From Terriglobales bacterium (GTDB lineage: Bacteria > Acidobacteriota > Terriglobia > Terriglobales > Acidobacteriaceae): 37,710 bases of DNA. Positions 16,133 through 24,119 of this stretch are shown here, one piece after another. A program made the translations under genes and the position numbers. Location: NCBI GenBank assembly GCA_035543055.1, contig DATKKJ010000160.1, positions 1 to 37,710 of the forward strand, given 5' to 3'. Under the pieces are notes generated by a model. That model was not told where the DNA came from. It worked only from the letters and a program-made list of their open reading frames with translations, and did no database searches. How positions within the stretch are numbered: the stretch's first letter is position 1; each line of letters begins with the position of its first letter.

Positions 16133-17845
16133 TCACTCCTTTGCGGCCACCGCTTCAGGCGGCTTGGGCTGCGCCCCCAGCACTCCGTCGAGCGGAAGCG
16201 TGACGCTGAAGGTCGAGCCCTTGCCGGGCTCGGACTCGACCTCGATGTGGCCGCGGTGACGATCGGCGATGCCCTTGCTGATGGCCAGCCCCAATCCGGT
16301 GCCGCGGTCCTTGGTGGTGTAAAAAGGCTCGAAGAGGTTGGCCCGCGCTTCGGGGGAGATGCCGGTGCCGTCGTCCTGAACCTGAAGCAGGACCTTGGCG
16401 TGCTCCGGCACCAGTCGGGTGCGGACGGCCAGCGTGCCGCCACGCGGCATGGCATCGATGGCGTTCAGCACCAGCGCGAGCACCAGCTGCTCCATCTGGG
16501 CGGCGTCGCATTCCACGTTCGGCAGGTCGGGGGCCAGCTCGGCGTTGAGGGTGATGTTGCCCAGCTCTAACTGGTGCTTCACCAGACGCAGGCAGCGGTC
16601 CACGATGGGGTTCAACGACACCCATTCCAGGTTCATGGGGGCGGAGCGGGAGAAGGTGAGCAGGTTCTTGACGATGTCGCCGCAGCGGCGGCTCTCCGAT
16701 TCGATCAGCTCCAGGGCGCCGCAAACCTCCTTGCGGCGTTCTTCCTTCCAGGGAGTGTGGCCGGCCCACTTGCGCAGCAGCTTGGAGTAGGTGAGGATGC
16801 CGGCCAGCGGGTTGTTGATCTCGTGGGCGACGGTGGCCGCCAGCTTGCCGATGGAGGCCATCTTCTCCACTTGCAAGGCGTGATCGTTGGCGCGCTTGAG
16901 CTCGCGGGTCTTTTCCTCCACCCGCTCCTCGAGGGTGTGGGTCCAGGAGGTGACCTCTTCCCGGGCCTCACGGAGGTCGCGGCTCATGCGGTTGAATGAC
17001 TCGGCCAGCTCGCCCAGCTCGTCGCGGGAGCCGACCGTGATCTGATATCCCAGCTGTCCCTTGCCCAGGCGCTCCGTGCCAACCTTCAAGGACTTGACTG
17101 GAATGTGGACCAGCCTCCAGACGAAGACGCCGGTCAGGATGACGACGACCGCGACGCCAACGAAGGTGTATCCGGCCATCTGCCGGGTATCCTGGGCGAT
17201 CTGGCGGTCGACGGGCGCCAGCGAGAGGTCGGTGTCGAGCACGCCCAAGATCTTCTGTTCGGCGGGGTGGGCATGGCATTCGGCGTTGGAACACGAGGGC
17301 TTGTTCTCGATGGGCGTGATGATTCCCAGAACGCGCTCCCCATTCGGCCGGAAGATGCGGAAGCGGTCGGGACGGTCGAGACGGGCCAGCGGCTGGGCCT
17401 TGGCGTGGCAGGCGTAACAGGCCTCGGCGCTCTTATCGACGTACTTGTTCACTTCCCGGTCGTCGGTGGAGAAGCTGATGCGCCCTTCCTGGTTGAAAAT
17501 GCGGATGCGCAGGATGCCGGGCTCGGCGCCGGTGGTGCGGATCTGCTCGTAGAGCGCCACCCGGTTGTTGTGCAACATGTGATACTCGGTGCTGCGCTTG
17601 ATGACGTCGCTGATGCGCTCCGCGTTGGCCAGCGTGAACTGCTCCAGGTGCTTGCGGTGGAGGCGGATGTTGAGATAGCCCAAAAGCGAAAAGATCGCCA
17701 CCATGGCGATCAGCAGGACCACGACCAGCTTCGCGCTCAAGCTCTGGGTCAGCCGGCGGAAGCGCCGATACCCCGGCGCGCCGGGGGGCGACGCGCCGGG
17801 GGTCTCTCGATCGGCGGGGAGACGGATTGGGGGGGGGTGCGCCAC
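16133..17845 (-). CDS. Sensor histidine kinase with two haem-type motifs in the outer loop
   Basis: 570 residues from a GTG. Two membrane helices (about 38-58 and 227-246) enclose a 165-residue outer domain. That domain carries CYACH at 143-147 (standard CXXCH) and CSNAECH at 185-191 (CX4CH, a spacing that binds haem in Desulfovibrio cytochrome c3). HAMP follows (about 247-300), then a coiled coil, HisKA (AHEINNPLAGIL) and HATPase (DDGTGI, GTGLGLAISKG). The likely input is redox state or a ligand read by c-type haem at the membrane surface; haem attachment is inferred. A nine-C run lies in codons 3-6, a possible slippage site. The gene lies between nrfD and the regulator, with gaps of 3 and 6 bases. 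Confidence 0.92.
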   Translation of the reverse strand: MAHPPPIRLPADRETPGASPPGAPGYRRFRRLTQSLSAKLVVVLLIAMVAIFSLLGYLNIRLHRKHLEQFTLANAERISDVIKRSTEYHMLHNNRVALYEQIRTTGAEPGILRIRIFNQEGRISFSTDDREVNKYVDKSAEACYACHAKAQPLARLDRPDRFRIFRPNGERVLGIITPIENKPSCSNAECHAHPAEQKILGVLDTDLSLAPVDRQIAQDTRQMAGYTFVGVAVVVILTGVFVWRLVHIPVKSLKVGTERLGKGQLGYQITVGSRDELGELAESFNRMSRDLREAREEVTSWTHTLEERVEEKTRELKRANDHALQVEKMASIGKLAATVAHEINNPLAGILTYSKLLRKWAGHTPWKEERRKEVCGALELIESESRRCGDIVKNLLTFSRSAPMNLEWVSLNPIVDRCLRLVKHQLELGNITLNAELAPDLPNVECDAAQMEQLVLALVLNAIDAMPRGGTLAVRTRLVPEHAKVLLQVQDDGTGISPEARANLFEPFYTTKDRGTGLGLAISKGIADRHRGHIEVESEPGKGSTFSVTLPLDGVLGAQPKPPEAVAAKE

Positions 17846-17848
17846 GCC

Positions 17849-19033
17849 TCAGTCTCCCGGAACCACTTCCTCGGCTAGAGCCACCGAGCGCACTGCCGCC
17901 GCCGGCAGCGTCGCCGGCGCTGGCTGCTCCTCGGGGAAGATGGGCAAGTACTTGGCGGCGGCGCCGAACAGGGCGAATCCCGCCGCGATGATGGCCGCGG
18001 TCACCGCCATTTCCGTCCACTTGGGGACGTAATGCATGCCGGCCGATCCTTCGATGCCGGTGATGCTCACGTTCAGCCGGTTGGTGATGAAACCCAGCAG
18101 AGCCAGCACCGCCGACAGGTAAAGCCCGCCCGCGCTGGCGCGCACGCGCTTGGAGAGCAGCAGCGCGATGGGAACGGCGGTCAGCAGGGCCTCGACCAGA
18201 AAGAAGGGGCGCTCATAACTGGGGACCAGCAACAGCTTGAGGACGCCCCGGTGGTACAGGTCCTGAGTGCGGATAACACCGTAGATCATCAGCACCACCA
18301 CCAGGATGCGGCCCAGTTCCGACAGCAACGGCATCTCCAATTGACGGTGAAAATACTTGGAGCTCAGGCTGCTTTCGAAGATGGTCATGGCCAGCCCGAC
18401 GCCGATCGCCGAGAGGAAGAAGAAGACCGGAAGCAGCGGGCTGTACCAGAAGGGGTGCAGCTTGTTGGGCATGATCAGGTAGAGCGTGCCCAGCGAGGAC
18501 TGGTGCAGGGTGGAGAGGATCACGCCCACGCACACCAGAGGGATGCTGACGGCGTGCATGATGCGCAGCGCCTTCGACATGCGGAACTTCTCGAACACGA
18601 TGGGCGCGAATTCCAGCGCCAGCACCGTGGTGTAGAGCATGACGCAGTAGGCCACCTCGAACATCACGGAATGCGGATTGCGCATGACGAGCGGGTGCCA
18701 GATGCGGTAGTAGCGTCCGAGGTCATACATCAAGGCGACACAGACCAGCACGTAACCTAAGAATGCGGTAAGAACAGTGGGCCGGATGATGGGCTTGAAG
18801 CGTTCGAGGTTGAAGACATGGACGGCGGCCATGAGGGTGAAGCCGCCGGCGGCCAGCATGACGCCGCAGAGGACGTCGAAGCCGATCCAAAGGCCCCAGG
18901 GAAACTCGTCGCTGAGGTTGGTGGAGGCGCCCAGGCCGTAGGCGAAACGCAGCACGGTGGCATAGGCGCCCATGGCCATGATGAACAGGAAAACAACCTT
19001 CCAGAAGGTGAACTTCATCAGTCTCTGCTTCAT
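17849..19033 (-). CDS. NrfD/HybB-type integral membrane quinone-site subunit
   Basis: 394 residues with about ten hydrophobic helices, the length and pattern of HybB rather than the shorter NrfD. The opening (FWKVVFLFIMAMGAY, then EFPWGLWIGFDVLCGV) and the loop HQSSLGTLYLIMPNKLHPFW are characteristic of HybB/NrfD proteins. These subunits bind (mena)quinone in the membrane and exchange electrons with a partner iron-sulfur protein. The partner here is the HybA-like gene 3 bases upstream. No molybdenum or [NiFe] catalytic subunit is next to it, so the terminal donor or acceptor is missing from the cluster. Confidence 0.93.
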   Translation of the reverse strand: MKQRLMKFTFWKVVFLFIMAMGAYATVLRFAYGLGASTNLSDEFPWGLWIGFDVLCGVMLAAGGFTLMAAVHVFNLERFKPIIRPTVLTAFLGYVLVCVALMYDLGRYYRIWHPLVMRNPHSVMFEVAYCVMLYTTVLALEFAPIVFEKFRMSKALRIMHAVSIPLVCVGVILSTLHQSSLGTLYLIMPNKLHPFWYSPLLPVFFFLSAIGVGLAMTIFESSLSSKYFHRQLEMPLLSELGRILVVVLMIYGVIRTQDLYHRGVLKLLLVPSYERPFFLVEALLTAVPIALLLSKRVRASAGGLYLSAVLALLGFITNRLNVSITGIEGSAGMHYVPKWTEMAVTAAIIAAGFALFGAAAKYLPIFPEEQPAPATLPAAAVRSVALAEEVVPGD

Positions 19034-19036
19034 GGC

Positions 19037-19801
19037 CTAGCGCACCTCCTTGTGGTTCTTGGCCGCGGCTTCGCGAGCGGCGACCTCTTCGCGGCGGTGG
19101 GTGATCCACCAGATGCCTCCCAGCAGAACGCTGCCCAGTCCCACCAGGTCGGGAATGCGGGAGAGCACGCGGAAGGTGAACATGGGCAACGGCTCGTGGA
19201 CCAGGTCGGTGCGGAAGCCAAAGCCCTCGAAGGCGACCGAGGAGAGCATGAGCACGCTGGTACCGCCGACCTCGGTCTCCCCATACACGTGATTGACGTA
19301 ATTGCCCGGGTTCTGCCGGATGCGCTCGTGGGCTTCCGCCAACAGCTCGTCGCGCGTGCCGAACTTGGTGGCCCCGGTGGGACAGGCCTCGGTGCAGGCG
19401 GTCACCTTGCCCGCCGCCAGCCGGTCGGAGCACATGTCGCACTTCTTCACCGCCGGCAGGGCCTTGCTCCACTCGTACTTGGGGACACCGAAGGGGCAGG
19501 CCGCCATGCAATAGCGACAGCCCATGCAGCGGGCCTCTTCGTAGATCACCGGGCCGTCGGCGGTCTTGCGCAGGGCGGCGACCGGGCAGACCGAAGCGCA
19601 GCTGGGATCGTTGCAGTTCATGCACAGGCGGCGCATGAACTTGTCGTTCCTGGCGAGGACGACGGTGAACTTGTGCGCCGACTGCTTCTCTTCGGCGGCG
19701 ATGGTCTCGTTGTAAGGGAGCTTATTGCGTTCGGCGCAGGCCTGCTCGCAGGCCTTGCAGCCGATGCACAGGGTGGCGTCGTACAGGATCGCCTTGCTCA
19801 T
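19037..19801 (-). CDS. HybA-like four-cluster ferredoxin with C-terminal membrane anchor
   Basis: 254 residues. Cys groups for four [4Fe-4S] clusters are visible: CIGCKACEQAC, CMNCNDPSCASVCP, CMGCRYCMAACPFG and CDMCSDRLAAG with CTEACP. A C-terminal helix (about 215-235) anchors it, as in HybA. There is no Tat signal at the N-terminus (it begins MSKAILYDATLCIGC), so the clusters may lie on the cytoplasmic side or be carried across by a partner; this differs from classical HybA. It heads the operon with nrfD, the haem kinase, the sigma-54 regulator and archaemetzincin. A GGAGG lies 11 bases before the ATG, a slightly long gap. Confidence 0.92.
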   Translation of the reverse strand: MSKAILYDATLCIGCKACEQACAERNKLPYNETIAAEEKQSAHKFTVVLARNDKFMRRLCMNCNDPSCASVCPVAALRKTADGPVIYEEARCMGCRYCMAACPFGVPKYEWSKALPAVKKCDMCSDRLAAGKVTACTEACPTGATKFGTRDELLAEAHERIRQNPGNYVNHVYGETEVGGTSVLMLSSVAFEGFGFRTDLVHEPLPMFTFRVLSRIPDLVGLGSVLLGGIWWITHRREEVAAREAAAKNHKEVR

Positions 19802-19841
19802 GATGGTTCACGCCTCCGCACAGAACACCCACCCAGGTGGA

Positions 19842-19857
19842 GGCAAGCGGCCTGCCG
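19842..19857 (-). promoter_or_regulatory. Sigma-54 (-24/-12) promoter of the hybA operon
   Basis: Minus strand: CGGCAGG, four bases, TTGCC. GG and GC are at the exact required spacing, and both core boxes fit TGGCACG-N4-TTGCW with three mismatches. The predicted start is near 19831, about 30 bases before the hybA ATG. The operon itself encodes a sigma-54 activator. Confidence 0.65.
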
Positions 19858-19926
19858 GAGTAGAGGCTCTGTAGCAGTAAATGAAGTGGTGCAAGTGATG
19901 GGTTGGTAAGGACTTCGGCCGGCGGT

Positions 19927-19968
19927 GCACAAGCCGGAGTGCACTCTCTGGAGAGTGCTGGTTTGTGC
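19927..19968. promoter_or_regulatory. Two-tier dyad, candidate enhancer site of the sigma-54 activator
   Basis: The inner arms GCACTCTC and GAGAGTGC (19941-19958) have a 2-base centre. The outer arms GCACAA and TTGTGC (19927-19932 and 19963-19968) have unequal gaps of 8 and 4 bases. The centre is about 118 bases upstream of the predicted hybA start, the usual place for NtrC-type activator sites. Confidence 0.55.
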
Positions 19969-20100
19969 TGAGGAAATCAGCGCAGGTTTTTGGGGCTGCT
20001 GGCACACAGCGGAGAAATTCATCGCTGCAAAGACGGAGCGGCGGCTCCGGATTTGCCGGCGCCGCCGCTGCGCTTTGGGCCAGGAGGATCGCCATCGCAC

Positions 20101-20766
20101 TCAGCTCAGGAAGAATTCGCGGGTGACCTTGCCCCAATCCAGGTCGGGGAGCTGGCCACCCAGATCGTCGATGGCCATGCCGCCATCGGCCATGGCGCCC
20201 TCCGCCATGGGCAGGTGCTTGCGCAGCCGCGCCGCGGCTTCTTCCATCCACCAGCGGGCGAGGTCGCCGGAGAGCAAGTTGCGGAAGTTGAGCTTGGCAT
20301 CGGGGGCTTCGACCGCCACCAGCCAGCCTTCGCCGTAGGGATCGCGGCGGGCGCGCTCGGGATCGGCGGCCGCTCCATCGTTGATCTCGGTCACGACACC
20401 TTCCACCGGCGACACCAGGTCGGTGGCGATCCCGTTGCGATGCAGGGTGACGATCTTCTGTCCCTGGCGGACCCATTGTCCGCGCTGTGGCAGCGTGATC
20501 TTCTCCACTTTGCCCACCAGCCGGGCGGCGAAGTCGTCGAGGCCGGTCCGGACCAGCTTCGGGCCTTCACTCTGTGCCCAGGTGTGGCCGGGGTGGTAGC
20601 GCAGGCCCTCGGGGAGCAGGAATCCAGAGACGATATTGGGTTGCGGCCGGCGTCCGGCCGCGGTCGCCAGCATGGGCTGCACCGCCGGGCGCAGCATGCG
20701 CTTGCTGTAGAAGTAGTCGACGATGAGGAAGGCGATGAAGGTCGCGAGTACGAGAATGACGGTCAT
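20101..20766 (-). CDS. Membrane-anchored GcvH-like protein without the lipoyl lysine
   Basis: 221 residues. A single N-terminal helix (about 2-19) precedes a GcvH-type domain (about 57-165). Family landmarks are HTWAQSEG, then VRQGQKIVTL, DLVSPVEGVV and DPYGEGWLV. In GcvH the lipoylated Lys sits four residues before the Asp of this D-L-x-(S/A)-P; here that position is Gly (NGIATDLVSP) and no Lys lies between residues 105 and 157, so lipoylation is not expected. A C-terminal extension of about 55 residues is not part of GcvH. AGGAGG precedes the ATG at ideal spacing. With no glycine-cleavage genes nearby and its own sigma-54 promoter, it probably serves the HybA/NrfD module. Confidence 0.85.
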   Translation of the reverse strand: MTVILVLATFIAFLIVDYFYSKRMLRPAVQPMLATAAGRRPQPNIVSGFLLPEGLRYHPGHTWAQSEGPKLVRTGLDDFAARLVGKVEKITLPQRGQWVRQGQKIVTLHRNGIATDLVSPVEGVVTEINDGAAADPERARRDPYGEGWLVAVEAPDAKLNFRNLLSGDLARWWMEEAAARLRKHLPMAEGAMADGGMAIDDLGGQLPDLDWGKVTREFFLS

Positions 20767-21072
20767 GACGAGCCTCCTGGCGTGGGTCCTTTCGTTTCTG
20801 CGCCACGTTCCACCTTTACCTAAGGCAAGTCGGTGGCCGCTCTTGCCAAGCGGGAATAAGCCGCATGGGAGTCGCCGTAACCTGTTAGGAGTTAAGGAGT
20901 TGTGAGGGATTCTCGGGGAGCCGGCTCAGCGGAGCTGTTGTGTTCCCAATCGCCTCGTCGCTGATTTTTGCAGCAGCGTTTTGCAACAGAACCCCGTTAA
21001 TCACTTCATCGCCTCAGCAAAATCAGTAGGTTACGCCGGGACGATGTGTAGTTGATTTTCGCAGCGCACCTC
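20767..21072. other. Divergent spacer, GcvH-like and TPR genes
   Basis: 306 bases. It holds the -24/-12 promoter at 20824-20839, a 10-base palindrome GAGCCGGCTC at 20918-20927 (about 110 bases from the predicted start) and a pair TTGCA/TGCAA at 20958-20976. An inverted pair CTGATTTTTGC/GCAAAATCAG lies at about 20951-21026. No gene seen. Confidence 0.5.
20824..20839 (-). promoter_or_regulatory. Sigma-54 (-24/-12) promoter of the GcvH-like gene
   Basis: Minus strand: CGGCCAC, four bases, TTGCC. It has the same GG/GC spacing and the same CGGC and TTGCC ends as the hybA promoter at 19842-19857. The predicted start is near 20814, about 47 bases before the ATG. Confidence 0.6.
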
Positions 21073-22752
21073 ATGGAAGAATTCAATGGCCCTTCGCGCA
21101 CCGTGTTCGCAGCCAGACGCCTGCGCATCACATGCGATAATCGAAGCGCCTTGAAGCGGGCCATTCATCTGGGGCTGGTCGTTCTCCTGCTCTGCAGCGG
21201 GTCGGTAGCGCAGCATCTTCCTGGCGCCAGCCAGACCCTGGTGATCCTGCCGTTCGAGAATGCCTCCAAGGCGCCAGGGATCGAATGGATCGGCGAGTCG
21301 TTCCCCGAGGTCCTGGGCCAGCGCATGTCGATCCCCTCGCTGATCATGTACTCCCGCTCAGACCGCATGGCCGCCTTCGAGCGGCTGGGCGTGCCGCTGA
21401 GCCTGCGGCCCTCACGCGCCACCGCCTACCGCATCGCCGAGGAGATGGACGTGGACTACCTGGTGATGGGGCGCTATACCTTCGACGGACAGACGTTCAC
21501 CGCCAGCGCCCAACTGCTCGACATGGGCAAGCTGCGGCTCCATCCCGAGGTCCAGGAATCGGGGCCGTTGGTCAAGCTCATCGACATCCAGACCGCGCTC
21601 GCCTGGGACGTGATGCGGCTGCTGAACCCGATGCTGGTGACCTCGAGGAACGGATTCGTGAAGGCGTCGCAGCCCATCCGCCTGGACGCGCTGGAGGCCT
21701 ACGTGCGGGCCATGATTGCCGGGCCGGGGCCGGAGCGGGCCCGCCAACTGCTCGCCGCCATCCGCCTCAAGCCCGATTACTACGAGGCCATCCTCGAACT
21801 GGGAAAGACGTATTTCGAACAGCGCGAGTTCGAGCAAGCCGCCCGCTGGCTGGCCAAGATCCCAAAGAGCGACGCCAGCGCCAAGGAGGCGAATTTCTTC
21901 CTCGGCCTCTCAGACTACTATCTGGGGCAGTACGAGGCGGCGGAGGGCGCTTTCGCATTCGTGGCGTCGCGCCTTCCCTTGACCGAGGTGTACAACAATC
22001 TCGGGGTGGTGGCCAGCCGGCGGGGTCAGAAGGATGCGGTCGGGTATTTCGAACGTGCGGTGGAGGCCGACCCGGCGGACGCCGATTACCGCTACAACCT
22101 GGCGGCTGCGCTCTACCGGGCCGGTGACCGGGCGGGAGCGGCGAAGCAGGCGCGCGAGGCGCTGGCGCTGCGTCCCTACGACAGCGAGGCCAAGGCCGTG
22201 CTGGACCTGGCCACCAACGATGCCCCGCCCCAGTCCCCCGGTCCGCGCGGCGGGCGCACGCCGGCGGCGAGGGTCCCGCTGGAACGCATCAAGCGCAACT
22301 ACGAGGAAGCCTCGTTCCGGCAGCTTTCCCAGGAGATCGAGAACGTGGCCGAGCTGCGCATGGCCAAGCAGCCCCCGCGGGTGCACGCGACCTATCACAT
22401 CGAGCGGGGACGGGAGCTGCTGGGGCGGGGGTTCGTGGGCGAGGCCGAACACGAGTTCCGCGAAGCCATCTCGCTCGACCAGAATAACGGGGCGGCGCAC
22501 GCCGGGCTGGCGACAGTGCTGGAGGCGACCGGGGACGTGGCGGGGGCGCGCAATGAGGCGCGCGCCTCGGTGCGCATACAGCCCTCGGCCGAAGCTTATC
22601 TGGTGCTGGCCCGGCTCGACCTGCGCGACAATAATCCTGCGGCCGCCTTGCAGGCGATCGGCCGCGCCCTGGCGCTGGAACCGGACAATGCTTCGGCGGC
22701 GGCTTTGCAGCGCACGGTGCAAGCCAAGCTGGCGGAGAAGGGCCAGCGGTAA
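21073..22752 (+). CDS. Exported TolB-N-like / TPR repeat protein
   Basis: About 560 residues depending on the start. TTG 21052, ATG 21073 and TTG 21151 are all in frame and none has a strong ribosome site. The last would begin directly with a signal peptide (KRAIHLGLVVLLLCSGSVAQ), so the true start may be 21151. After the signal comes a TolB-N/FlgO-like alpha-beta domain (TLVILPFENAS to about residue 160), then several TPR helix pairs through to the C-terminus, broken by a Pro/Gly linker near the middle. TPRs are seen at EAILELGKTYFEQREFEQAA, EVYNNLGVVASRRGQ and AHAGLATVLEATGD. Probably a periplasmic scaffold. The heptamer array follows its stop at once. Confidence 0.8.
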   Translation: MEEFNGPSRTVFAARRLRITCDNRSALKRAIHLGLVVLLLCSGSVAQHLPGASQTLVILPFENASKAPGIEWIGESFPEVLGQRMSIPSLIMYSRSDRMAAFERLGVPLSLRPSRATAYRIAEEMDVDYLVMGRYTFDGQTFTASAQLLDMGKLRLHPEVQESGPLVKLIDIQTALAWDVMRLLNPMLVTSRNGFVKASQPIRLDALEAYVRAMIAGPGPERARQLLAAIRLKPDYYEAILELGKTYFEQREFEQAARWLAKIPKSDASAKEANFFLGLSDYYLGQYEAAEGAFAFVASRLPLTEVYNNLGVVASRRGQKDAVGYFERAVEADPADADYRYNLAAALYRAGDRAGAAKQAREALALRPYDSEAKAVLDLATNDAPPQSPGPRGGRTPAARVPLERIKRNYEEASFRQLSQEIENVAELRMAKQPPRVHATYHIERGRELLGRGFVGEAEHEFREAISLDQNNGAAHAGLATVLEATGDVAGARNEARASVRIQPSAEAYLVLARLDLRDNNPAAALQAIGRALALEPDNASAAALQRTVQAKLAEKGQR

Positions 22753-22780
22753 ACTGAGTACTCAGTACTCGGTACTCAGT
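22753..22780. repeat. Heptamer array directly after the TPR gene stop
   Basis: Four units, consensus ACT(C/G)(A/G)GT, begin on the base after the TAA stop (22750-22752). The array ends 20 bases before the NfeD ATG. Confidence 0.75.
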
Positions 22781-22799
22781 GAGATTGCGGAGGCGTCCA

Positions 22800-24119
22800 A
22801 TGAGGCGCACCACAAAGAACCTACTTGTTGCCATCTTTCTTTTCCTCCTCTCCTCCCCGTTAGCGGCGGACGTGGTGAAGATCGTGGTGGACGACATGAT
22901 CCACCCCATCACCGACGAGTACATCGGGCGGGCGCTGGAATTCGCCAAGCAGCGCAAAGCGGAGGCGGTCCTGATCCAGCTGCGAACGCCGGGCGGCCTG
23001 GTGGACTCCACCCGCTCCATCATCGAGAAGATCGAAGCGTCCCCGGTGCCGGTGATCGTTTATGTCGCGCCCAGCGGGAGCCGGGCAGCGTCGGCGGGCT
23101 TCTTCATCCTGGAGTCAGCGGACGTAGCGGCGATGGCTCCAGGCACCAACACCGGGGCGGCGCACCCGGTCGCTTTTTCTCCGTTCATGACCGAAGCGAA
23201 ACAGGATGATGTGATGAAAACGAAGGTCGAGAACGATACTGCTGCCTGGATGCGGTCGTTCGTCTCCAAACGGGGGCGCAACGTGGAGGCGGCGGAGAGC
23301 GCGGTGCGGCAGTCGAAGTCCTGGACCGAACAGGAGGCGCTCAAGGAACATCTCATAGACTACGTCGCACCGAACGAGGCGGAGTTGCTCAAGCTACTGG
23401 ACGGCAAGACCGTCACCCGCTTCAACGGCACGACGGCCGTGCTCCATACCGCGGGCCAGGCGGTGGTCGAGTACGACATGTCGCTGAAGCAGCGCATCCT
23501 GGCCTGGATGATGGACCCCAACGTGGCCTTCATCATTTTTGCCATCGGCATGCTGGCCCTGTACGTGGAGTTCAACCATCCCGGCGCGGTGGCGCCCGGA
23601 GTGGTGGGGTTCATCTGCATCCTGCTGGCGCTGTTCGCGCTCAACATCCTGCCGACAAGGTTTGCGGCGCTGGCCCTGATCGTGGGCGCGTTCGTGCTGT
23701 TCGCGCTCGAAGCCAAGTTCCAATCGCACGGCGTGCTGGCGGTGGGCGGCATCGCCCTGATGGTGCTCGGGGCCATGCTGCTGGTGGACGGACCTATCCC
23801 GGAGATGCGGGTCAAGCTGGTGACCGCGCTGGCGGTCAGCATCCCGCTGGCAGGGATCACCGTTTTCCTGATGACTCTGGTGCTGCGAGCGCGACGAAAC
23901 AAGGTGGTGACCGGCGAGCAGGGACTGGTGGGGACGGTGGGCGTGGTGCGCAGCCCGCTGACACCCCAAGGCAAGGTCTTCGTCAACGGCGAGCTCTGGG
24001 ACGCCTATTCGACTGCGCCCGTACAGCTCGGTGAGCAGGTGCGGGTGGTGCGGGTGGACGGCCTGGCCCTGGAGGTCGAGCCGGTACGGCACGAGGCGGC
24101 GCAGCCGGCCAGAGCATAG
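22800..24119 (+). CDS. NfeD-family membrane serine protease (long form)
   Basis: 439 residues from ATG 22800, chosen for CGGAGG six bases upstream; a GTG at 22779 is inside the heptamer array. A signal peptide is followed by a ClpP-like protease domain (about 25-230). The domain has LRTPGG, the catalytic Ser stretch SRAASAGFFIL and TNTGAAHPV. About four membrane helices and a C-terminal OB-fold NfeD domain (GLVGTVGVV to LWDAYS) complete the protein. Long NfeD proteins cut stomatin-type partners and act in membrane quality control. The slipin gene downstream is the standard partner, separated by 179 bases of repeat-bearing spacer. Confidence 0.92.
   Translation: MRRTTKNLLVAIFLFLLSSPLAADVVKIVVDDMIHPITDEYIGRALEFAKQRKAEAVLIQLRTPGGLVDSTRSIIEKIEASPVPVIVYVAPSGSRAASAGFFILESADVAAMAPGTNTGAAHPVAFSPFMTEAKQDDVMKTKVENDTAAWMRSFVSKRGRNVEAAESAVRQSKSWTEQEALKEHLIDYVAPNEAELLKLLDGKTVTRFNGTTAVLHTAGQAVVEYDMSLKQRILAWMMDPNVAFIIFAIGMLALYVEFNHPGAVAPGVVGFICILLALFALNILPTRFAALALIVGAFVLFALEAKFQSHGVLAVGGIALMVLGAMLLVDGPIPEMRVKLVTALAVSIPLAGITVFLMTLVLRARRNKVVTGEQGLVGTVGVVRSPLTPQGKVFVNGELWDAYSTAPVQLGEQVRVVRVDGLALEVEPVRHEAAQPARA

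Larger units (their letters stand above)
19802..20100. other. Control region of the hybA operon
   Basis: 299 bases between the GcvH-like stop and the hybA start. It contains the -24/-12 promoter (19842-19857), the large dyad (19927-19968) and no convincing gene. A 95-codon open frame here (19808-20095) has no domain and covers both control elements. Confidence 0.6.

Noticed and set aside
14903-16570. 555-codon plus-strand frame opposite the regulator and kinase
   Set aside because: Shadow of two well-recognised minus-strand genes; no domain.
19808-20095. 95-codon frame between the GcvH-like and hybA genes
   Set aside because: No ribosome site or domain, odd Cys/His/Pro composition, and it covers the sigma-54 promoter and the dyad.
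20101-20766. Genuine glycine-cleavage GcvH
   Set aside because: Lipoyl lysine absent, membrane helix present, no gcvT or gcvP nearby.
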